Of a stretch of DNA of 49,941 bases, positions 1 to 9,417 are shown one piece after another. The DNA comes from Anaerolineae bacterium. Lineage in GTDB: Bacteria > Chloroflexota > Anaerolineae > Aggregatilineales > UBA2796. Position 1 is the stretch's first letter. Each line of letters begins with the position of its first letter. The position numbers were made by a program, and so were the translations under genes. The stretch lies in the NCBI GenBank assembly GCA_019637555.1, contig JAHBVK010000046.1:1-49941 (forward strand). Direction: 5' to 3'. The notes below the pieces were generated by a model. It was not told the DNA's origin. It saw only the letters and a list, made by a program, of their open reading frames with translations, and searched no databases.

Positions 1-56
1 GCTGGCAGCGATTCAGGATGGCAAAAACGGGAAGTGAACGGGGAAGCAATTCAAAA

Positions 57-82
57 GGGCAGGTTTAGAAACCTGCCCCTAC
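57..82 (+). repeat. palindromic repeat, family A copy 1
   Basis: A perfect 10-bp inverted repeat (GGGCAGGTTT / AAACCTGCCC, 2-nt spacer) is followed by CCCCTAC. Related copies with the same TTAGAAA core and CCCCTA(C) tail occur at 4914-4937 and, inverted, at 112-137. No gene is visible in bases 1-144, to the left of the mannosidase stop. Confidence 0.7.
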
Positions 83-111
83 ATCAACGGACTATAATGA
101 ACCAACGACTA

Positions 112-137
112 TATAGGGGTGGGAATTTAGCCCACCC
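112..137 (-). repeat. palindromic repeat, family A copy 2; possible terminator of the mannosidase gene
   Basis: Read on the minus strand the hairpin is GGGTGGG, a 7-nt loop, CCCACCC, then CCTATA, resembling the family A unit. It begins 8 bases past the stop of the GH38 gene and could end its transcript, but no good T-run follows, so a terminator role is uncertain. Confidence 0.5.
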
Positions 138-144
138 ACGAAAA

Positions 145-3100
145 CTACCGTGCGACCAGACGCAGCGTGATAATCTGGTATGGCGTGACCTCTAGTTCAA
201 GGCTGTGTTCCTGTACCGTTAGCGTGTTTTGATTTTCCTCTAGCAGATTGCAGTGATATGCCTCCGCCAGCGCGAAACTGGTGCTGATGGTGATCTTGCC
301 GCGATTGCGCTGATGCTCGTACAGCCGCACAATGATGCCATTGCCATCTTCAGCGCGTTTGACCGTTTCGATGATCACGTTAGGCGCGTCTACGGAGACT
401 AACGATCCAAGGGATGTAGATGTGCCAGTCTCCGTACCGCGCCGCAAGATCAGCGGATCGTTGAGATCGTAGGCGGCGGAGACCACGCCATCACGCCAAT
501 CGCCTTGATGTGGCAGCAAGCTGTAGGTCATCCGATGTTCGCCCTGATCCGCCTGCGGATCGGGATTGGTGGCGCTTTTCAGCAGCGTCAGACGCAGCAC
601 ATTATCGTAAATATCGTGACCATATTTGCAGTCGTTGAGGATGGCAACGCCGTAGTTGCCTTCGCTCAGATCAGCCCACTTGTGAGCGCAAGTCTCGAAG
701 CGCGCCCAATCCCATGAGGTGTTGCGGTGCGTAGGACGCTGCACATTGCCCCACTGCACATCAAAGGTCGCCAGCGGACTCATGATCTGGACGGGGAAGG
801 CGACTTTAAGCAGGGTGTGATGCTCGTGCCAATCGATCCACGTCTCGAAATCGAGGCGATGGCTGTTGCGATAGAGATAGATTTTCTGGTGGATGCGACT
901 ATCGCGGTAGGTGCGTTTGATCTCGACGGCAACGCGGAGTGGTCCTTGCTCCACGATAGCAATGCTTTCCACGCCCTTGACCTTCTCGCTGCGATCCTCA
1001 TAGAAAATGTCGATGTCCCAAGCGTCAAAGTCCATTGGACGATCTTCAAAAGCGAGGAGGGTATTCGCTGTTGCTTTCGGCGCTAAAACTTCTCGATTTG
1101 CCGTCTTGTCATAGACGCGTGTGAGTTCGCCGTTAGTATCGATATGTACGAGGATCAATTCATTTTCGAGGACGATCTGATCGCCGTTTTGGGCGACAGT
1201 TAGTGCCGATTCCGATGGCGCTGTGCCTTGCTTTTCGATCAGCGCGGTGACGGAATAAGGGGCGAGATCTGGAACTTCGACCAGTGTACCCGTTTCCACT
1301 TGCTGCGCGATCAGGCTGTTGCCATGTCCATCGACCAAATGTGTATCGGCGCTGAGTGTGCCGTCGAGCAAGCCGATGCGCGTGCCAGCGAAGGACAGCG
1401 CATTGATCGCCGTTACGGTGCTTGCAGGCAGCAGCATTTGCAATGCAGTGATCGCCGAGTCGCGTACACCAGTCGCCAATTCGCGGATCGTTTGATAGTC
1501 ACGTGCACTATCGACGTAGACCTCCCCAATTGATGATCCGGGCAGGATGTCGTGGAACTGGTTGAGGCAAACCAGTTCCCATGCCTTGGTCAGCGTCTCT
1601 TGCGGATATTGATAATCTGCCAACAAGGCTGCCCACGCCGCCAGAAACTCCGCATCGTGCAGCAGTACCTCGCTCTTGCGGTTATGCCATTTGTTGCGGC
1701 TCTGGCTGGTGTACGTACCGCGATGGTACTCGAAATACAGTTCGCCGTTCCAGACTGGCAGTTCCGGCGAGATTTCGGTTTCAAGACGTTCCATAAACTC
1801 GTTAACCGTACCCGGACGGACGCGCGGCGCACCGGGATGGTCGCCGAGTTGCTGCACAGTCTCCAGCATTTCGCGCGTCGGACCGCCGCCACCGTCACCG
1901 TGCCCATACACGATGATCAGTTCGTTGTGAACTTCCTTCTGGCGGAAGTTCTTCCACGTGCCGAATAGCTGCGGACCGGTCATTTCGCTGTTGTAAGTCG
2001 TGGCGTTGAGCAGCCAGCCGCCTTCGGGCGTGGTCAGGAAGTAGGTCAGGATGCGCGTGCCATCTAAGCCCTGCCACCAGAGCATCTGGTGAGGCATGGA
2101 GTTGTACTGATTCCAACTCATCTTGTGGGTGACAAAGTATTTCATGCCCGCCTGCTTGATCAGTTGTGGCAGCGCCCAACTGTAGCCGAAGGTATCAGGC
2201 AGCCACAGCACGGGGGTATCGGCATCACCGAAGTGCTGGCGGAAGTAGCGACGCCCCAAGAGGAACTGCCGCGCCAGTGACTCCGCGCCGATGGCGTTGC
2301 AGTCGGGTTCAACCCACGTGCCACCCATCGGTTCCCAGCGTCCTTCCTGCACACGAGCTTTGATCTGCTCGAAAATCTCAGGATAATGCTGTTCGACATA
2401 CTGGTACAACTGCGGCTGACTCTGCGAAAAGCGATAATCGGGGAACTGCTCCATCAAGCGGAGCACATTGCTGAACGTCCGCCCCGATTTGCGTACTGTT
2501 TGTCCCAGCGTCCACAGCCACGCCACATCAATGTGTGCGTGACCGATGCCCACAATGTCCACATCCATCGGTGCGCCCGCTTTGAGCAAGCCTGCTTTGA
2601 GCGCCGCCAATGCCGCTGGAACGCTGGAGTAGAACGCTTCCGTCCCCAACGGATCGCGGGTATCGAGCAGCTTAAAGCTATCGTCAAGCGCGTTGAAGAT
2701 ATGACCCTTAATCGGGTCGTTATCGTCCAACTGCTTCACTACCTGCAGCGATGCCCGCGCAGCGGCGATCAATTCGCGGGTTGGCGTGTCGATCTGTACG
2801 ACGAAGCATTCCCGCAGGTACAGCCGCGTATGGGGATCGATGTTGGGAGCGTCGTAGCCGCCTAAGCCAGTCCAGCCATGCAGCGCGAGAGCGTGAGTCT
2901 TGCCATCGTGGTAACGCTGCGGCAGCAAAATCTCGTGATGGTGTCGATCTGCGGAGGCATACGGTTGACCGTCAATGTATGCTAATGCCTCCGGATGGCT
3001 GAAATCTCCAGAATTGCCAAGCGGCAGAAACAAGGCTAACTGCGATTCGGCATCCCATTCGGCGGGAACGCGGAAATCCGTGCGGATGATGAAATCGGTG

Positions 3101-3306
3101 ACCCATGTACCCCAGTAGGTGTTAGGAGGGATGATCGTCCATGTGCTGTCGTCCACGTCTGCGCCGATGGGAGGCGGCTCTAACGGTCCAGAAAGCGTCT
3201 TGTAGCGGAACGCTCCGATGGGCGCACGCCGCTTATAAACATATGGCTCGATCAGAGCGAGGCGCTTGGTAATCTTGTTCAGAGTCCAGCGAACAGTATG
3301 AAGCAC
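145..3306 (-). CDS. alpha-mannosidase, glycoside hydrolase family 38
   Basis: Predicted Zn-dependent retaining alpha-mannosidase that releases mannose from oligosaccharides or glycan fragments. The 1053-residue length fits bacterial GH38 enzymes. Visible motifs are HAHID (zinc ligands H258 and D260), the nucleophile motif LPDTFGYS (D371), a downstream GHGDGGGG segment that carries a metal-ligand His in this family, and a long beta-rich C-terminal region. There is no signal peptide, so action is probably cytoplasmic on imported oligosaccharides. The start is GTG, supported by AAGGAG about 8 nt upstream. The gene stands alone, 53 bp from the nuclease gene upstream of it. A sugar ABC transporter lies at the other end of the window, but nothing in the sequence links them. 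Substrate linkage cannot be told from the motifs. Confidence 0.93.
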   Translation of the reverse strand: MLHTVRWTLNKITKRLALIEPYVYKRRAPIGAFRYKTLSGPLEPPPIGADVDDSTWTIIPPNTYWGTWVTDFIIRTDFRVPAEWDAESQLALFLPLGNSGDFSHPEALAYIDGQPYASADRHHHEILLPQRYHDGKTHALALHGWTGLGGYDAPNIDPHTRLYLRECFVVQIDTPTRELIAAARASLQVVKQLDDNDPIKGHIFNALDDSFKLLDTRDPLGTEAFYSSVPAALAALKAGLLKAGAPMDVDIVGIGHAHIDVAWLWTLGQTVRKSGRTFSNVLRLMEQFPDYRFSQSQPQLYQYVEQHYPEIFEQIKARVQEGRWEPMGGTWVEPDCNAIGAESLARQFLLGRRYFRQHFGDADTPVLWLPDTFGYSWALPQLIKQAGMKYFVTHKMSWNQYNSMPHQMLWWQGLDGTRILTYFLTTPEGGWLLNATTYNSEMTGPQLFGTWKNFRQKEVHNELIIVYGHGDGGGGPTREMLETVQQLGDHPGAPRVRPGTVNEFMERLETEISPELPVWNGELYFEYHRGTYTSQSRNKWHNRKSEVLLHDAEFLAAWAALLADYQYPQETLTKAWELVCLNQFHDILPGSSIGEVYVDSARDYQTIRELATGVRDSAITALQMLLPASTVTAINALSFAGTRIGLLDGTLSADTHLVDGHGNSLIAQQVETGTLVEVPDLAPYSVTALIEKQGTAPSESALTVAQNGDQIVLENELILVHIDTNGELTRVYDKTANREVLAPKATANTLLAFEDRPMDFDAWDIDIFYEDRSEKVKGVESIAIVEQGPLRVAVEIKRTYRDSRIHQKIYLYRNSHRLDFETWIDWHEHHTLLKVAFPVQIMSPLATFDVQWGNVQRPTHRNTSWDWARFETCAHKWADLSEGNYGVAILNDCKYGHDIYDNVLRLTLLKSATNPDPQADQGEHRMTYSLLPHQGDWRDGVVSAAYDLNDPLILRRGTETGTSTSLGSLVSVDAPNVIIETVKRAEDGNGIIVRLYEHQRNRGKITISTSFALAEAYHCNLLEENQNTLTVQEHSLELEVTPYQIITLRLVAR

Positions 3307-3358
3307 GATGCCACTCCTTAAAAGTTGACTGAGGTCGCGTAGCTGAAATAAGCTCGCA

Positions 3359-4783
3359 TTAGTTTGGTTCGTTCTCTAGCAACCAGCGGCGGACGACGCG
3401 CATCGCCTCCACGTCATCGCTCTGGTAGGCGCAGGCAGATGCCAGCAAACCACGATCACCGGAGCGCCGCCAGCGCAGGTAATCCGAATAGGCAGCGAAC
3501 CAGTCATCGTAGCCGTGCCAGTTGAAGCCGAAGTAGCGTGCGACGACCTTCAACGAGACGCCCTTGACGGGAAGCTTGACGGCGCGATCAAATAGCGCAC
3601 ACAGATCATCCACACGGGGGTTGAGTTGCTCGACCACTTCAGCGGGTGCGGATTTGCGCATCACGCCCGCATCGTAGCCTGTCCATGCGAAGATCGGTTG
3701 ATCACCAGCACCAACGAAGCGGGCAAAGACGCGCCATGCGGAAGGCGCATCATCGACCAGCGTGACACGCTGCCCGTCCGCTAGTTCCAAATCGCCAGCG
3801 GGATACTCCGGCGCGACGAGGATTACGCCCACAGCGCCACGGCTATCAGACCAGCCAATCGACCAGACTTCGGTGCCGCCCCACTCGTTTTGCAATGTTT
3901 CGATGTCGAAGAAGTAGGCATCATCAACGCGGCAGGTATCGCGCAACTGCCCGTACCATACAGCGCGTTCCTCGACCCATGCTCTGGCGCTGGCGTGGAT
4001 GGCGTGGGCTTTGGTCTTGATGCCGCGAAACTGGCGCAGATCATCCGGCTGCATCGCCACGATCTGATCGAGGTGCTGGATGCCAGCGAGGCGCAAATCA
4101 TCGAGTGTCTGGCGGTTGAGCTTGGAGAGCAGCGAGACATGCTTGACTCTCGCCGCATCGGGATAGCAGTTAGAGCGCCAATGACACTCCTTACAGGCGG
4201 AGATCAAATGCGCAGGGGGCTGCGGCTCGAACAGCAGTTGGAGGATGTCTGCAAGCTGCTGCTGGAAGCGGAACTGATCGTAGGCATGGTCGATCACGCT
4301 GATGGGGAAGCCGTCGTCATCCGCACCTAACCAGAAGATCGCGGGAAGCCAATCTATGCCTTGCATGAGGCACAACAACCACGTGTAGAAGTCTAATTGC
4401 AGCGCATCCCCTTCGCGCAGCACTGGATCACGCTTCATTTCGATGGCGGCGTATAAGCCATCAGGCTGGCGGACTAGACGATCTATCCGCCCGCCGAAGC
4501 GGATCGGCTCAGTCGTGCCTTCGACGGTCAGCGTGGCTTCGACACAAGCGCCGAGGATCGCCTCTACTTGCTGCTGCATCAATTGGCGGGTCAGTTCAAC
4601 GCCGTGTGCCCATGTGGGCATGGTGAAGGCGCGCTGTATCTCGCGTTGATCGGCACTGCGGATGACGGCAATCAGGCGCGTGGGCTGTGACTGCTGCGGG
4701 GTCTGATCGAGGTGCAGATCGCGCCAGAGGCGACGCTGGCACAATTGCAGCCAGCGTAGAGTGGATGCGGTGAACATTGGCAT
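3359..4783 (-). CDS. TM0106-type RecB-like nuclease with Fe-S cysteines and RNase H-like domain
   Basis: Two nuclease-like parts are visible in 474 residues. The N-terminal part has the RecB/Cas4 pattern: D101 in GGRID, the E115-x-K117 pair in IEMKR, and four cysteines (C15, C197, C200, C206) placed as in the 4Fe-4S clusters of AddB and Cas4 nucleases. Next come a helix-hairpin-helix-like segment (about 220-265) and a C-terminal RNase H/DEDD-like domain starting at FFDIETL, with FAWTGYD and a late YQSDD. This is the architecture of the TM0106 family. The role is probably DNA processing or repair, but the substrate is unknown. No cas, recombination or helicase gene is adjacent, so a CRISPR role is not supported. 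Confidence 0.75.
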   Translation of the reverse strand: MPMFTASTLRWLQLCQRRLWRDLHLDQTPQQSQPTRLIAVIRSADQREIQRAFTMPTWAHGVELTRQLMQQQVEAILGACVEATLTVEGTTEPIRFGGRIDRLVRQPDGLYAAIEMKRDPVLREGDALQLDFYTWLLCLMQGIDWLPAIFWLGADDDGFPISVIDHAYDQFRFQQQLADILQLLFEPQPPAHLISACKECHWRSNCYPDAARVKHVSLLSKLNRQTLDDLRLAGIQHLDQIVAMQPDDLRQFRGIKTKAHAIHASARAWVEERAVWYGQLRDTCRVDDAYFFDIETLQNEWGGTEVWSIGWSDSRGAVGVILVAPEYPAGDLELADGQRVTLVDDAPSAWRVFARFVGAGDQPIFAWTGYDAGVMRKSAPAEVVEQLNPRVDDLCALFDRAVKLPVKGVSLKVVARYFGFNWHGYDDWFAAYSDYLRWRRSGDRGLLASACAYQSDDVEAMRVVRRWLLENEPN

Positions 4784-5101
4784 GAGTTGGTAGGTGGATT
4801 GGTAGGCTCTATGGCGCGTCGTTGAGAGTTGCGCGCAAGTAATCGTTTACATTCGCTAAGTATACGCGATCTAGGTCACGGGTACATCTATGAATTGCTA
4901 TAGTCGGCAAACTGGTGGGTTAGAAACCCACCCCTACGATGACCTAAATCGTGAGGGATGGGTGGGTGGAATCGGGGTGAAAAAGCCCGCCTGAAATGTT
5001 GCAGGGAATACAGGGCGTTTTCAGGCACATTGTTGGTGGAAAATTTGATTGCCACCAACGGAAGGCAAGTAACGGTTTGTGATTGCAGGGCACAGATCGG
5101 G
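4784..5101. other. intergenic gap, 318 bp, with repeats
   Basis: No gene is visible. The middle holds a family A palindrome (4914-4937) followed by G/T-rich sequence with further short GGGTGGG-type units (about 4958-4980). The stretch separates the stop of the hybrid kinase (5102) from the start of the nuclease gene (4783). No convincing promoter was found. Confidence 0.5.
4914..4937 (+). repeat. palindromic repeat, family A copy 3
   Basis: Inverted repeat GGTGGGTT / AACCCACC around a 3-nt loop, with the trailing CCCCTAC that marks family A. The TTAGAAA core is identical to copy 1 at 57-82. Confidence 0.7.
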
Positions 5102-7666
5102 TCAGGCGAGCGTGAAGAAGAAGGCAGCGCCTTGATCCACTGCCGCCTCGACCCAGATGCGACCACCATGACGGGTGATGATGCGGCGTACAATCGCCAA
5201 ACCAACGCCCGTACCTTCAAATTCCTCAGCGCGGTGCAAGCGTTGAAAGACGCCAAACAATTTATCGGCGTACTGCATGTCGAAGCCCGCGCCGTTATCA
5301 CGCACGAAGTAGGTAACGGGGTTATTTTTGCTAGCTGGCTGCGTGCCGATCTCGATGATCGCTGGTTCGCGTTTGCGGCTGTATTTGAGCGCGTTGGAGA
5401 TCAGGTTGACGAACACTTGTTTGAGCAGCACCGCATCGGCTTCGGTGGTGGGCAATTCACCAATGCGAATATCGACCTGCCGTCCCTTGATCTCGCCCTG
5501 CAAATCCTGCAACGAGTCGCGCACCAGATCGGCAGTAGAGACGGTAGTTTTGGACAGCGACTGCCTGCCCAGCCGTGCCAACGCTAGCAGTTCGTTGATC
5601 ATGGTCTGCATATTGGCGACGTTGTGACGGATGCGCTTGAGATCGAACTCGGCTTCTTCAGGCAGGTTTTCACCTAAATCTTCGCCTAGCAATGCCGCGA
5701 AGCCATCAATCGCCCGCAGTGGCGCACGGAGATCGTGGGAGACAGAGTAGGAGAAAGCATCCAACTCCTGATTGACGGCATCAAGCTCGGCGTTGATACG
5801 GCTGAGATGATCGTTGCGTTCGACAAGCTGTTCACGCGCCCGCTTCAGCGCTACCAGATTGTGAACCCGCGCCCGCAATTCCTCCGCCGCGAAGGGCTTG
5901 AGCAGATAATCTTGTGCTCCTTGACGCAGCAACCGGATGCGCGATTCGTCATCGGCTTTGGCGGTCAACATCAGGATCGGAACGTCCGATAACTCGGCAT
6001 GAGACCTGATCTCGGTGACCATACTGTCGCCGCTGCCACCGGGCATCATCATATCACTCATGATCAGGTCGGGGCGCAGTTCCAGCGCTTTGCGTAAACC
6101 TTCCGGTCCGTTGACGGCGCTGACGGTGCGGTAGTCCCGCGCTAAGGTGTCTTGAATGTGGCGGCTCATCTCGGCGTGATCTTCGACCACCAGCACCAAT
6201 GGCGCGGAAGCATCGGCAGCGGGTTGAGACCCTACAGCTTCTTCATCCGCCGCAACGATATCTGACGAGCTGACCGTGCGTGCGAACTCCTTACTATACT
6301 GCGTCGGTTCGGTGGCAGACCGCACTGTTGATCCTGTAGGTGCGTGCAGCGGGAGTGTAATGGTAATCAACGCGCCACCTTCGGCAGCTTCCCCGATGCT
6401 GATCGCGCCGCCGTGCAGTTCGACAAAATCTTTGGCGATTGCCAGCCCCAAGCCCGTACCGCCAAAGCGCCGCGAAGACGTGCCCTCTACCTGAAAGAAA
6501 CGTTCAAAGACATTTGCGCGCAGTTCCGCCGGAATGCCGGGACCGCTATCGGCAATAGTGAGGTGAAGCTGTGGATCGTGCTGATCGGGAGCGCTTTCGA
6601 CGCGCATGGTGCAGCTTACCGTCCCGCTGGCGGGCGTGAATTTGAAGGCGTTGGAGAGCAGATTCATGAGCACGCGCTGGATTTTATCGGGATCGATCTG
6701 AGCGTCGAGTTTATCCGGCACGTCAATGCTGTAATTGATCGAATGTTCCAGCGCCATCGAGGTGAAGTGTCCGGCGGTATGACGCACCAAGTGGGCTACA
6801 TCGGTATCGGCGTAGTTGGCTGACATCTTGCCCGACTCGAGTTTCGCCACATCGAGCAGATCGTTGACGTGTTTGAGCAGGATGCGGGCATTACGATCTA
6901 CACCTTCGAGATCGCGGTGCTGCTGCCCGGTGATCGAACCGCTGTCACCCGCCAGCATTTTCTCGGTCAGTCCAAGGATCAGTGACAGCGGTGTGCGCAG
7001 TTCATGGCTGACGTTGGCAAATAACTGTGTCTTGAGTTGATCTAGTTGAAAGAGACGGTCATAAAGCTGAGTGATCTCTAGCTCGCGGCGTCCTACTTCC
7101 TCGTTGAGCGTCCGCAACTGGCGGTTGGTTTCCTGCAATTCCTGAGCGCGGCGGAAGATTTCCGATTCCATCTGCTCGGTACGCGATTGCAGCGAATCCG
7201 CCCGTTTCTGCTGTTCACTGCCCGTTTGCCGCAGCTTGATGAACTCGGTGACATCTTCGACATGATGGATGATGTAGGCGACCTGCCCGTCGGCAGCAAA
7301 AACGGGGGTGTTGATGGGACTCCAGAAGCGTTCCTCGAAGCCGCTGCCATCGGGGCGCTGCACGTCGTACTTCTGCACCGCCATCGTATCTGGCGCACGA
7401 CTGGAAAGCACACGTTCAAGCGATGACCGCAGATTGCCCACACCGGTAGCCGCTGGATCGTCGGGATTATCAGGGAAGACCTCGAAAATGCCGCGCCCTA
7501 GAATCTCCTCGCGTTTGGTCATGGTGGCGCGAAGATACGCCTCACTGACCGCCGCGATGGTGAGATCAGGAAGAAGTACCAGATACGGTGCCGGTGCAGA
7601 TTCAAAGAGGGCGCGGAAGTCCGGCTGAAATTGGGGTTCTGCGGATGAGGTTGGTCGAGATGTCAT
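5102..7666 (-). CDS. hybrid sensor histidine kinase with two kinase cores and an internal receiver
   Basis: Order over 854 residues: PAS domain (about 15-140), coiled coil (about 145-210), HisKA with H-box FANVSHELRTP (H221), HATPase with NLLSNAFKF, DSGPGIP and GGTGLGLAIA, receiver domain (about 490-605, phosphoacceptor D538 in DLIMSDMMMPG, K590 in LLKPF), short coiled coil, then a second HisKA (FSYSVSHDLRAP, H644) and second HATPase (NLISNALKYS, DNGAGF, GTGVGLAIV). No transmembrane segment is seen, so it is probably cytosolic. The second core resembles bacteriophytochrome-type kinases. No DNA-binding regulator is adjacent, so the output partner is unknown. The start ATG has only a weak ribosome site. 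Confidence 0.93.
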   Translation of the reverse strand: MTSRPTSSAEPQFQPDFRALFESAPAPYLVLLPDLTIAAVSEAYLRATMTKREEILGRGIFEVFPDNPDDPAATGVGNLRSSLERVLSSRAPDTMAVQKYDVQRPDGSGFEERFWSPINTPVFAADGQVAYIIHHVEDVTEFIKLRQTGSEQQKRADSLQSRTEQMESEIFRRAQELQETNRQLRTLNEEVGRRELEITQLYDRLFQLDQLKTQLFANVSHELRTPLSLILGLTEKMLAGDSGSITGQQHRDLEGVDRNARILLKHVNDLLDVAKLESGKMSANYADTDVAHLVRHTAGHFTSMALEHSINYSIDVPDKLDAQIDPDKIQRVLMNLLSNAFKFTPASGTVSCTMRVESAPDQHDPQLHLTIADSGPGIPAELRANVFERFFQVEGTSSRRFGGTGLGLAIAKDFVELHGGAISIGEAAEGGALITITLPLHAPTGSTVRSATEPTQYSKEFARTVSSSDIVAADEEAVGSQPAADASAPLVLVVEDHAEMSRHIQDTLARDYRTVSAVNGPEGLRKALELRPDLIMSDMMMPGGSGDSMVTEIRSHAELSDVPILMLTAKADDESRIRLLRQGAQDYLLKPFAAEELRARVHNLVALKRAREQLVERNDHLSRINAELDAVNQELDAFSYSVSHDLRAPLRAIDGFAALLGEDLGENLPEEAEFDLKRIRHNVANMQTMINELLALARLGRQSLSKTTVSTADLVRDSLQDLQGEIKGRQVDIRIGELPTTEADAVLLKQVFVNLISNALKYSRKREPAIIEIGTQPASKNNPVTYFVRDNGAGFDMQYADKLFGVFQRLHRAEEFEGTGVGLAIVRRIITRHGGRIWVEAAVDQGAAFFFTLA

Positions 7667-7828
7667 AGCCGTAAATCTCTGTGCGACGCTCTAGCCCTTA
7701 AGCTGCTCGTGCCGTGCTGACACGCATGCATATAACTTAGAACTATAGCGGGCAATACGGCATTCCTAACCGCCAGCATCATAACAATTTTGCAACTATG
7801 ATTGCGATGTTTGGAGCTAAAGGAAAAC

Positions 7829-8548
7829 TTACGCTTGACAGGCGGCATAGGGCGGCACAGGGACTCCTGATACGCGATAGTCCTGTGAGATCAGGTTACG
7901 ATCGTAGAAGTAGTTCTTGAAACTGGTGAAGCCCATCCAGCGGTGGACGATGAAACCGAAGATGCCTTCACGCTTGGAGCAAGTACGGCTAATATGCAAC
8001 ATGAGCAAACTGAGATTCGTGCGCGGCAGAAAATGCGTCTGGAAGGAGTTGGGGCGGGCTGAGGCAGCGACCACTCCCGCGTCAGGATAGTTCATCACGA
8101 AGTATTCGCTGCCGGGAAGCCCCACATCAGGGATACCGAGCAGCGCGACAATATCGCCGAGCGAGATGGAATCGACTAGCGAGTCGGGGATGGCGATACC
8201 GCTATCTTGCAGATTATCGGCAAGCGTGATGCTATCGATCAATCCGTCGGCGGTGACGCTAAAGGCAACGTAAGCATCGGGTCCGCGCAGTTTGAGCGTG
8301 TGATCGTCCGACCATGTAGCGTCGCCCGTCAGAGAATGGGAACGGAGTATCGCGTCTGCTTCTGCGATGCTGGTTTGACCCGGTACGATGCCGAACAGAC
8401 AAAGCTGCTGGCAGAGGGTGCCATCTGGTGAGGTCATTACGGTGGTGAGCGCTGCTGAAATGCGTCGTTCCCCAATCAGGCGCGCGGCGAGCAGAGATGC
8501 GGTGATGATCAGGAGGAGTAAGAGCAGGGATCGGAAGAAACGCGGCAT
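7829..8548 (-). CDS. membrane-anchored protein of unknown function, paralog 1
   Basis: 239 residues. One N-terminal hydrophobic segment (about 5-22) is a membrane anchor or uncleaved signal; the rest should be extracytoplasmic. A conserved block LCLFGIVPGQTS is followed by a helix-like EADAILRSH, resembling the small SmpA/BLG-like modules of envelope proteins, but that is only an impression. Cysteines form a C-x3-C pair before the block and one sits near the C terminus (PYAACQA). It is collinear with the protein encoded at 8707-9417, including GSEYFV and WMGFTS, so the two arose by tandem duplication. I do not recognise a function. Confidence 0.8.
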   Translation of the reverse strand: MPRFFRSLLLLLLIITASLLAARLIGERRISAALTTVMTSPDGTLCQQLCLFGIVPGQTSIAEADAILRSHSLTGDATWSDDHTLKLRGPDAYVAFSVTADGLIDSITLADNLQDSGIAIPDSLVDSISLGDIVALLGIPDVGLPGSEYFVMNYPDAGVVAASARPNSFQTHFLPRTNLSLLMLHISRTCSKREGIFGFIVHRWMGFTSFKNYFYDRNLISQDYRVSGVPVPPYAACQA

Positions 8549-8647
8549 AGTTGCTTAGGATCGTTAGTATGCGAGTTCAGATGGGATGGTCGGGAGCAAT
8601 TATATACTAGAGTCTGGTTGGCTGGCGCGGGGGTAGAAAGGATAAGG

Positions 8648-8679
8648 TTTTGAACCCGTATATCAATGGCAAGCAGAAA
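8648..8679. repeat. degenerate repeat, copy 1 (partner at 45719)
   Basis: Two blocks, TTTTGAACC and GGCAAGCAGAAA, separated by 11 nt, recur in the same order and at nearly the same spacing at 45719-45751. It lies between the tandem paralogs. Origin unknown; possibly a remnant of a dispersed element. Confidence 0.4.
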
Positions 8680-8706
8680 CCTAAACAACACTCAGCTATG
8701 GATTGT

Positions 8707-9417
8707 TTAGTTTCGGCAACTGGCGTACGGAGGTACAGGCACTCCCGAAGTTCTGTGCAAAACCCTAGCTAGTCGAAAATCCGCAAAGTAGCGCTTGATA
8801 GAGGTGAATCCCATCCAAGTATGGACTTGTAAGACGGCACCTTGTTTGGGGCAAGGGAGGTTCGTAGAAATCATTACCATACTTAGCGAGGTACGCGGCT
8901 GAAAGTGAAAATTGAAATCACGCGGACGCACCGAAGCAGCCATTATCCCTACGGACGGGAAAGAGACTACAAAATATTCGCTACCGGGAATCATCACCTG
9001 TGGAACGCCGAACGCGTCGATGAGGTCACCGATCACGATAGAAGCCACTAGTGAACCCGGGACGGCTATTCCGCTGTCGTCCAGATTATCGCTAAGGGCA
9101 ATGCTATCCACTAGCCCGTCACGTTTATAACTGAAAGCAATATAAGTGTCTGGACCGGACAACTTGAGGGTGCGGTTATCAAACCATAAGGCGTCGCGCG
9201 TCAATGGATGAGAATGCAGTATCGTCGCTGCCTGCTCGATGCTCGTCTCGCCGGGTACGATGCCAAACAAACAGAGTCGAGCGCAGGCAACACCATCGGG
9301 ACCCGTCATCACGATGCTAATTGGTGATGAGGTGCGTCGATCACCAATCAAACGCGGGGTGAGCAGCGACACAAGAGCGATCAGCATGACGAAAAAGAAA
9401 GTTCGAAAAAAACGCAT
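8707..9417 (-). CDS. membrane-anchored protein of unknown function, paralog 2
   Basis: 236 residues, same plan as the 7829-8548 product: N-terminal hydrophobic segment (about 5-22), C-x3-C pair, LCLFGIVPGETS block, GSEYFVVSFP, WMGFTS, and a cysteine close to the C terminus (PYASCRN). The two copies have diverged widely, so the duplication is not recent. The codon pattern here looks slightly more AT-rich than in its sister gene. The gene is read toward its paralog with a 158-bp gap. No enzymatic motif was recognised. Confidence 0.8.
   Translation of the reverse strand: MRFFRTFFFVMLIALVSLLTPRLIGDRRTSSPISIVMTGPDGVACARLCLFGIVPGETSIEQAATILHSHPLTRDALWFDNRTLKLSGPDTYIAFSYKRDGLVDSIALSDNLDDSGIAVPGSLVASIVIGDLIDAFGVPQVMIPGSEYFVVSFPSVGIMAASVRPRDFNFHFQPRTSLSMVMISTNLPCPKQGAVLQVHTWMGFTSIKRYFADFRLARVLHRTSGVPVPPYASCRN

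Noticed and set aside
505..3002. Several long open frames on the plus strand opposite the mannosidase gene
   Set aside because: They lie fully within the GH38 gene, have no ribosome site or recognisable protein, and mirror its codon bias.
4958..5587. A 209-codon plus-strand frame over the end of the hybrid kinase gene
   Set aside because: Antisense to a well-supported kinase; translation looks random.
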